Shown here one piece after another: positions 1 to 6,300 of a DNA stretch of 12,985 nt (positions are counted from its first letter, which is position 1; each line of letters begins with the position of its first letter). The stretch is taken from the NCBI GenBank assembly GCA_027604665.1, contig JADGIZ010000481.1, positions 1 through 12,985 of the forward strand, in the 5' to 3' direction. Made by a program: the position numbers and the translations under genes. This DNA comes from Polyrhizophydium stewartii (taxonomy: Eukaryota; Chytridiomycota; Chytridiomycetes; Rhizophydiales). A model generated the notes under the pieces. It was not told where the DNA came from. It saw only the letters and a program-made list of their open reading frames with translations, and searched no databases.

Positions 1-422
1 CCTCGAGACCTCGCGCCCACGCCGCCCCGCGGGGAGGCGATCTGGGGGACACTAGGATCTCGACGGATCTGCTTCCGGCGACCGCCGCAGCACGGCGGCC
101 TCGTCCGTCGCTCCCTGCCGCCCGTGGCCGCCCGAGTGCCTGCTCCGGCGAGCTCCGCCTCGGCCTCTGTCCGGCGGGCAGCTGCACCCCGCCTCTTGCC
201 CGCGCCTGCTGCCCCGCATGACCCACCCGCCCGCACAGCTCGAATCGGCGGCTGCGGCGCAATCCTTATTCGCTCGGGTCCCTGCCGCAGCGCCGCGCCA
301 CGCCTGCCGAATCCACCCCCTCCACCGCCTCGCCCTGCCCCGCCGGCTGCCCAAGAGGCAAGCGCCTGTCGGCTGACCATCTCCACGCAGCTGAATGCTT
401 CTTTGCGACCGTCAACGGCGCC
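1..422 (+). other. Unresolved 5' region of the RRM gene
   Basis: No gene can be assigned with confidence here. The frame that encodes the first RRM is free of stops from 222 to the ATG at 423 but has no ATG; the in-frame stop is TGA at 219-221. A likely intron end lies at 372-390: a GCTGACC branch-like sequence followed 11 nt later by CACGCAG, the same arrangement as in the ATPase intron at 11045-11109. This suggests that at least one exon, possibly with the true start codon, lies further left or beyond the window. An ATG at 218-220 in another frame opens MTHPPAQLESAAAAQSLFAR, which could be a first exon, but I found no good phase-compatible donor after it. Confidence 0.4.
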
Positions 423-2144
423 ATGTTCCTGGGTTCCAAGGCCCACCTCATCTCCGAGGACGCCTCGCTCAACTTCACAAACACCTCGGGCTCGCGCATT
501 ATCGTCGTCAAGCACCTGTCGCTTGGTATGCGCTCGATCGAGTTCTACCGCGCCGTGCGCCGCTACGGCCGCATCATCTCGTGCCGTGTCATGGTCGACC
601 GCACCGGCGTCGACAGCTTTGCGCTGCTGCAGTTCGAGAACCAGTCGCATGCCGACCAGTGCATCTCGGACATGAACGGAATGAGCTTCCGCGGCTCCGA
701 AATGTGCGTGCCCCGGCCCTCTGCCCCGCGCCAAGAGCGGCGGAGATAGCGGCGGCGTCTGCCGCGGTGGCGAATGACCCAGTTGTGCTTACAATCACGA
801 CCCCCCCCCCCACACACACACCCCAGTTCAATGTCGTGGCAGTACGACAAGAACGCCCAGTACCACTACCCCAGCCAGTCGCAGCAGCAGCAGCAGGCCA
901 ACCGCCGCTCGCTCAATCGCCCGTCCGCCAACCGCCAGCCGCCATCGCCCACGAGCGGCACGCTCTTTGTGCCTGCCGGCTGGACGCCGCAGCAGGCGCA
1001 GCAGCAAGGCCAGTCCCAGCCCCAGGCGCAGTCCCAGCAGGCCCAGCCCCAATATACCCCTGCCGGGCAGGCCTCGGCGCGCTCGAGCATGTCGGCCCAG
1101 GCACCGCCGTTCAGCCCCAGCTACGACAGCCCGCCCACGTCGCCCCAGAGCCCCGCCTCGTCGGGCTTTGGCGGCCAGCTGTTCCCGCAGCGCCACTCGC
1201 AGCAGCCCGTGCCCAACCGCCGCCAGTCACAGAACCGCCCGTTCTCGATGCCTGCAGCTGGATCGGCCGCCGCGCAGGCCGGCCCGATCCCGTCGCCGTC
1301 GCTGACGCCGTCGCCAGCCCCGCAGCAGCACCAGCAGCAGATTGAGCGCCCGTCCCAGGCCAAGTGGCGCGAGTCGTACTCGTCGTCGGCCTCGGACCAG
1401 ATCCCAGACCGCTTCTCGTCGCCCGTCACCGGGTGGAGCCAGCAGGCCCTCTCGGGCTACGCCACCACCGCCGAGGGCTTCCCCGGCGCCGGGTACGGCT
1501 CGGCCGGCCCCACGTCGCCGCGCAGCCCCGCCACGCCCGCACACGCCTACACGCACCAGGCATTCCAGCACCAGCAGCACCCGCAGCAGCAGCCGCAGCA
1601 GGCCTTCCAGCCGGCCCCCGCGCTCGACACCAAGAACCTGTACATCAAGAACATCCCTCTGTTCATGAAGACCGAGGACCTCACCAGCCTGTTTGCGCCC
1701 TACGGCCGCATCACCTCGGCGCGCATCATGACCAACGAGGTCACGGGTCTGAGCAAGGGCTTTGGCTTTGTGTCCTACAGCACCGAGGAGGAGGCCGTCA
1801 ATGCGCGCCTGGCCATGAACGGCTACATGATCCCGGGGTGCGAAAAGGGCCTCGTTGTCAATGTCGCCGAGCCCAAGCGCTACCGCGAGATGAAGCGTAT
1901 CGGCGCCATCCCCGCCGGCCAGGCTGCCGCCCCGCTCCAGGCGGCGCCGTCGACGACGCCGCAGGTGGTGCCGCATAAGCTGCCCACCAAGCGCTCGACG
2001 CCCATCACGATCAAGCCCCCGACAGCGCTCTCCGCCGCGCCGGCCCAGGCGGCCGCCGCGCACGACTCGAACGATGACCATATGGAGACGATCGTCACGT
2101 CGCTTGCTGACCTCGCCGCCTTTGCCCCCGAGGCCACGGCGTGA
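423..2144 (+). CDS. RNA-binding protein with two RRM domains and a Gln/Pro/Ser-rich linker
   Basis: Exons 423-703 and 827-2144 join to give 532 residues counted from the ATG at 423; the true start may be upstream. RRM1 is at about residues 25-97, with an RNP2-like IIVVKHL (26-32) and a degenerate RNP1 (DSFALLQF). Splicing completes its last strand as GSEISMSW. RRM2 is at about 364-440, with RNP2 NLYIKNI and canonical RNP1 KGFGFVSY (404-411). Between them lie about 250 low-complexity residues rich in Gln, Pro, Ser and Ala, including five CAG codons at 882-896; such regions are usually disordered and often drive assembly into RNP granules. The tail is also Ala/Pro-rich and ends in a short acidic-hydrophobic segment. 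Proteins of this layout bind single-stranded RNA and regulate mRNA stability or translation. The specific orthologue and target are not identifiable. Confidence 0.85.
704..826 (+). other. Intron of the RRM gene (123 nt)
   Basis: Donor GTGCGT at 704 and acceptor CCCCAG ending at 826. The two flanking exons lie in the same frame but the codon is split (AT at 702-703 plus T at 827 gives Ile). Reading through runs into a stop shortly after the donor, while splicing joins the end of RRM1 to SMSWQYDK. A CTTAC branch-like site is at 788-792. Between it and the acceptor is a run of 11 C followed by a CA repeat. Confidence 0.88.
801..824 (+). repeat. Poly-C tract plus CA dinucleotide repeat
   Basis: Eleven consecutive C residues (801-811) are followed by an AC/CA run to about 821 and then more C, directly before the intron acceptor. 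It acts as the pyrimidine tract of this intron and is a likely slippage site in replication and sequencing. Confidence 0.85.
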
Positions 2145-2454
2145 TATGTGCATGCTTGGCCCTGTGCGTGCGTGTGCGTGCCCATGCGCGCATCCGCAAT
2201 GTTAAAGCACCCACTTTACTCAAATGAACCTTCATTCCCTGTGCAATCGGACGCCTGCGCGCGGAGCTGACCGATCTGGCCCGTCGAGGGCCACCAGAGT
2301 ACTGTCTCGCGCTGGTCGCCTTGCCGCAACAGGGGGCGTCGTGGCCGTGGTCGCTCGGCCTTGGGGTGAGCCGCGCACTGCGTTGCGCCTGTTTCTGCCG
2401 CGTCCCAAACACCGCAGCCGGGCTCGCCACGCCCTCTCGCCCAGTTGCACACGC
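2145..2454 (+). promoter_or_regulatory. Intergenic region: 3' end of RRM gene and promoter of basic-protein gene
   Basis: 310 bp between two genes in the same direction. Just after the RRM stop there is a GTGCGTGCGTGTGCGTG-type alternating stretch (about 2164-2180). A short AT-richer patch follows at about 2198-2238, the only one in the region, and could be a core promoter or polyadenylation zone. There is no clear TATA box or AATAAA. The frame of the next gene is open upstream to the ATG at 2224, but that extension looks like ordinary GC-rich open frame, and a spliced start at 2455 fits better. Confidence 0.45.
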
Positions 2455-3321
2455 ATGTCGCTCTCGGCCAGGTGCGTCCCCGGCCCCGTGCCCGCGGCCG
2501 TCCCTGTCGGCGCCCCGCCGCGTGCGCCGCAGCCGCGCGCTGACGCCCAACGGGCCCCCGCCAGATTCGCTGCTATCGAGCGTGAGCGCGCCGCCGCCAC
2601 CACCGCCGACCCCCTGTCGGCGCCGGCCAAGCCCAAGCGAGCCCCCAAGCCCAAGGCCAAGGCTGCTGCCGCCGCCGCTGCCCCAAAGGCGCCTGCGCCA
2701 AGGGCCAAGATCGCCGCGCCAAAGCCCAAGGCGACGCCCAAGGCCAAGGCCAAGGCCGCCGCTGCCGCCGCCGTCGCCAAGCCCGCGCTGCAGCTCACAA
2801 AGAACCCTGGCGGCGTGTCCAAGAAGACCGCCGCCACCAACGTCGCGGCAGCAGCCAAGGCCGGCGGCAAGGCCAAGGCCGCTGGCAAGGTCAAGACCAT
2901 CGCCCCGAAAAAGGCCGCCGCCGTCATGGCTGCCGTCAGGCAGGCCGTCAAGGCGGCACCCAAGGCCGCCGGGAAGCGGAAACAGGCCGCGCCTGCCGCT
3001 GCCGCCGCCTCCAAGCAGGTGAACGGCAAGACCAAGAAGGCTGGTGCCGCCGCCACTACCGGTGGGCCAGGCAAGAAGGCCAAGAAGGCCAAGGGCGACG
3101 CAACGCTTGGCGGCCGCCTCGGCCCCAAGCCCGTGCCGATTGAGAAGCGCCTCGGAAAGACCCTTGACGAGCGTCTCGGCGCATCATCGCCCGCCAAGGT
3201 CGCCAAGAAGGCCAAGCCCGCCAAGAAGGCTGCCGCCGCCGCCACCGCGGTCCAGGCTGCCGCGCCTGCCGCCAAGAAGAAGGCCAAGAAGGCCAAGGCT
3301 GCCGCCGCTGTTCCCAAATAG
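2455..3321 (+). CDS. Lysine/alanine-rich basic nuclear-type protein with CHTOP-like motifs
   Basis: Exons 2455-2471 and 2565-3321 give 257 residues. The start at 2455 was chosen because MSLSAR is followed at once by a strong AG/GTGCGT donor and splicing continues as MSLSARFAAIERERAAA. Residues 27-180 and 213-257 are almost entirely Ala, Lys and Pro, like histone H1 tails, and predict a disordered, highly basic protein that binds nucleic acid or chromatin. The one non-repetitive segment, about 187-212, holds three RLG units (GGRLG, EKRLG, DERLG). The metazoan mRNA-export and chromatin factor CHTOP has a similar start (MSLNERF) and an RLG pair, from memory, but the arginine-glycine region and C-terminal UAP56-binding motif of CHTOP are not seen here. 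Alternatives are an H1-like or ribosome-biogenesis protein. The coding assignment is fairly sure; the family is tentative. Confidence 0.62.
   Translation: MSLSARCVPGPVPAAVPVGAPPRAPQPRADAQRAPARFAAIERERAAATTADPLSAPAKPKRAPKPKAKAAAAAAAPKAPAPRAKIAAPKPKATPKAKAKAAAAAAVAKPALQLTKNPGGVSKKTAATNVAAAAKAGGKAKAAGKVKTIAPKKAAAVMAAVRQAVKAAPKAAGKRKQAAPAAAAASKQVNGKTKKAGAAATTGGPGKKAKKAKGDATLGGRLGPKPVPIEKRLGKTLDERLGASSPAKVAKKAKPAKKAAAAATAVQAAAPAAKKKAKKAKAAAAVPK
2472..2564 (+). other. In-frame, stop-free intron of the basic-protein gene (93 nt)
   Basis: Donor AG/GTGCGT at 2472, branch-like GCTGACGCC at about 2539-2547, acceptor GCCAG ending at 2564. Splicing makes an AGA codon (Arg6). The intron is 31 codons long without a stop, so retention keeps the frame and would insert 31 residues. 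Confidence 0.72.
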
Positions 3322-3398
3322 CTCGTCGTGGCCCCCCAGGCTCCGGGCAACATAAACACCAAGCCCCACTCGTTTTGATTACGTCACGAAGAGTCGCT
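3322..3398. other. 77-bp convergent gap shared by two 3' ends
   Basis: The stop of the basic-protein gene (3319-3321, +) faces the Dicer stop (3399-3401, -) across only 77 bp. An ATAAAC at 3352-3357 is the nearest thing to a polyadenylation signal for the plus-strand gene; none is obvious for the Dicer. With so little room, the two transcripts probably overlap at their 3' ends. Confidence 0.7.
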
Positions 3399-6300
3399 TC
3401 ATTGCAGCTGCTCCAATCCCGCGCCGCCGCCGTCACCTCCACCGCCGTTCCCGCCGCCTGCCAATGCCTTCTGCACACCCTCGGTCGCCGCAGACACCCC
3501 GTCCGCCGACGCCGCTGGCTGTGCCTCGCCAAACACATCCTCCTCGGCGGCATCCTGGGCCAGATCCGCGTCGGCGTGCCTCTCCGTGGCCTCGAGCGCG
3601 ACCTTGACCTGGCTGCAGTCGCATGCGAGCAGCAGCATGGCCGAGTTGGCTCGGATAAAGTCGACGGCCGACTTGCACGCTGCGCGCTTGGCGTCCCTTT
3701 GAGCCGAGCCAATGCCCTTGCCGATGGCGCGGTCATGGACCTTGACCGTACACAGCTTGCCAGCGCCGTGACTCTCAAAGCTGCGCCGTCGGAGCTGTCA
3801 GCAATCCGCGGCGCGCTCGGTATCCGCACCAATCCCACGCCCCTCAGCACACTGCAGCGAGAGCGAGCAGAGCACATCGCAGACTCACGTGCAATGGACC
3901 TCGCCGCATTTGAGCACCGTCTTGGACAGAATGTACAGCTCGCTCACGGGGTGGAGCTGTCCATTCTGCGCAATATTGTTGGCAAGCGGCGCGAACCACG
4001 GCCACCACGGTTGGATGATCAGGCGGTCGACGATGCCCCACGCAACGTCCACACGGCACCCCGAATCAAGGAACACGGCGCCGAGCATGGCCTCGAACAG
4101 GTCGCCCGCAATCTTGGGCGCCGTGACGGCGTTGTTCCAAAAGAGCCCCGCGGCCAGCAGCTCATCGCGCTGTGTGCTGGCCGCGGTCTTGCCCTCGTAC
4201 CACTCTGCAAAGAGCGCAATGGCGTTTGCGACTTGCTCGTCGGCGTGCATCAGGTAGCTCGTGAGCCTGTTCTGCACCGACACGCAGGCAAGGAACTGGT
4301 TGCACACGAGCTCGGAACGAAGGCTCGTCAGCATGCCCTGGTCCAGATTCGGGCACGTTTTGAAGAGATGGAAGGTGGTCAGGAACGACAGCACCGCGTC
4401 GCCAAGAAACTCGAGTCGCTGGTAGCAGTTGCCTGCCGCGGTCACGGCCGACATGTGGGTCAGAGCCTCGACAAGCAGCTCGCGGTCTTGGAACTTGTAC
4501 CCGAGCGTCTCCTCAATCGCCTCTGCCGCGCGCGGGGTGATGTGCAGCGTCTGCGAGTCGGTGTACACACGGCCCTCGGCAACAAATGTCTGCATCTGCT
4601 CCTGCTGGATCTTGCGCTTGGCCGCGCGCCACTCGCTGTAGTAGCTCGCCCAGTCGGTCTCGTAGTCGGCGCTCAGCAGCAGACGCAGTGCCTGGGCGGC
4701 CTGCGTCACGCCACCGTCCAGCACGCACGCGCCGACAAGTGCTTCGACAACGTCCGCGAGCATCTTCTCGGACATGTTCTGCATCTGCGGCACGTCGTGC
4801 GCCGGCGGCGCCCACGACCGTCGCGACAGCGGCGACGTGATGATAAAGCGGTTCAGCCCGAGCTCGATTGCTCGCTTGTGCAGCGACCAGTTGCGCTCAA
4901 TGTTGGACCGCGCGAGCGTCAGCCAGCCCTCGTGTCGGAGCGGGTTCTTGACAAACAGGTGCAGGGACTGGTGGATCTTGAGGAAGCTGTCACCGAGGAT
5001 CTCAAGGCGCTCGTAGTCAAACGACATGTCGGCTGCCGCCGCCGCCGTCGCCTTTTGGATGAGCCTTAGCGACGCGCTAAAGTAAGCGCTCGTGGGCGTT
5101 GCCGCAGCCGCTTCCTGCACCACGTCTGCCTTTAGCGCCAGACCGCGGCCATGCTTGACGTCTGCCGCGAGATTGCGGTGCCAGATCTGGCGCAGAATCA
5201 GCGGGGACAACAGGCCGTCGACAAGATGCGGCCGCTTGACGGGAAAGACGGTGCAAAACTGCGGCAGAACGTGCGATTCCTTGTGCAGCGAAGCCTTGGA
5301 CGTTGTCTGCGCGATCGGCGGCACGGGCGTCGCGCGGATGGCGCACTGGGACTCGTCGATTGGCTCGCTGCAGCCCAAGCGCACCGAATAGAACTGAACG
5401 AGGGTCGGGAACGGCAGATTTTCGCCCTGATTAGTCGTCGGCTGCATCTTGAAGCGCACCTCGTTGATCATGTACTTGCGGCTGTACTGGTACCGATCGA
5501 GCAGCACAATATCACGCTTCTCGTCAATGCCGACGCTCGGGTCCAGCACAAGCGAGAGGTCGTTGGGGTCCACGTCGCGGCAGTAGCGCAGCGCATTCCA
5601 GTCAATGGCTGAAGCCGCATCTGCGGGCAGACGGCCAAAGCCGCCCACGCCGCCAATGTCGCGAGCCACAGGGGCCGCAAGCACCGCCCACTGCGAGTCC
5701 TCGCTGAGCGGCGTGCGCAGCAGGCCTGCGTTCAGGTAATAGTGCCAGCGCCGAAAGAGCGCCAGGTTCTCGCTGGTGATCTTGAGTCGGTGCTGGAGGG
5801 TGTGCGCACGCACGAGCGAGGGAACGCCGTTGATGGGAAGGCGCATCATGTCTGTCGCAGGCGGGATCTCGCCCACGGTCAGATAACCGATCAGCTGCAA
5901 ATTGGCTTCGAGTGAGAGAGCGTCGATGGCTGCCTGGCGTCGCGCCACACGATCGCTTGCCCCGGTTGCGTCCGAGCCGTGTGCTGCTTGGTAGAAGCCG
6001 TCGCCAATCTCAAGCTCATCGTCAAGGTCGTCGGCGCTGAAATCGCCTCTCATCACCGCCGACTCGAATGGCTTGTCATGGACAAGCACGATCGTGAACC
6101 AGGCATCTGCGCCGTCGCGCCACTCGCCCGCAAACGCCGCGGGAATGCCAAGCGGCATCGCGCGCACAGAGATCTTGCCTGGCCCAATGACCGTGTCGAT
6201 GACGGCGTCCTTGACGGTGTTGCCCTCGCGCACCTTCATGCCCGTTGGCTGCAGCCAGTCGTCGATCTCTCCAAACATGTGCAGGCGTTTGACGGTCTCG

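Noticed and set aside
1227..2153. 308-codon minus-strand Arg/Gly-rich frame
   Set aside because: Antisense to RRM2 and the linker, whose plus-strand reading has canonical RNP motifs; composition is an artefact of GC-rich codons.
2232..3362. 376-codon minus-strand frame that looks like a hydrophobic, multi-helix membrane protein
   Set aside because: The Ala/Leu/Phe composition is the complement of the AAG and GCC codons of the plus-strand Lys/Ala-rich protein.
3379..3386. TTACGTCA, a CRE/ATF-type binding site
   Set aside because: It lies in the convergent gap between two 3' ends, not near a promoter, and an 8-mer occurs by chance.
3375..5069. 564-codon open frame on the plus strand opposite the Dicer C-terminus
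   Set aside because: It mirrors the codons of the real minus-strand exon, runs across its intron, and shows no recognisable domain. Long antisense frames are common opposite GC-rich coding sequence.
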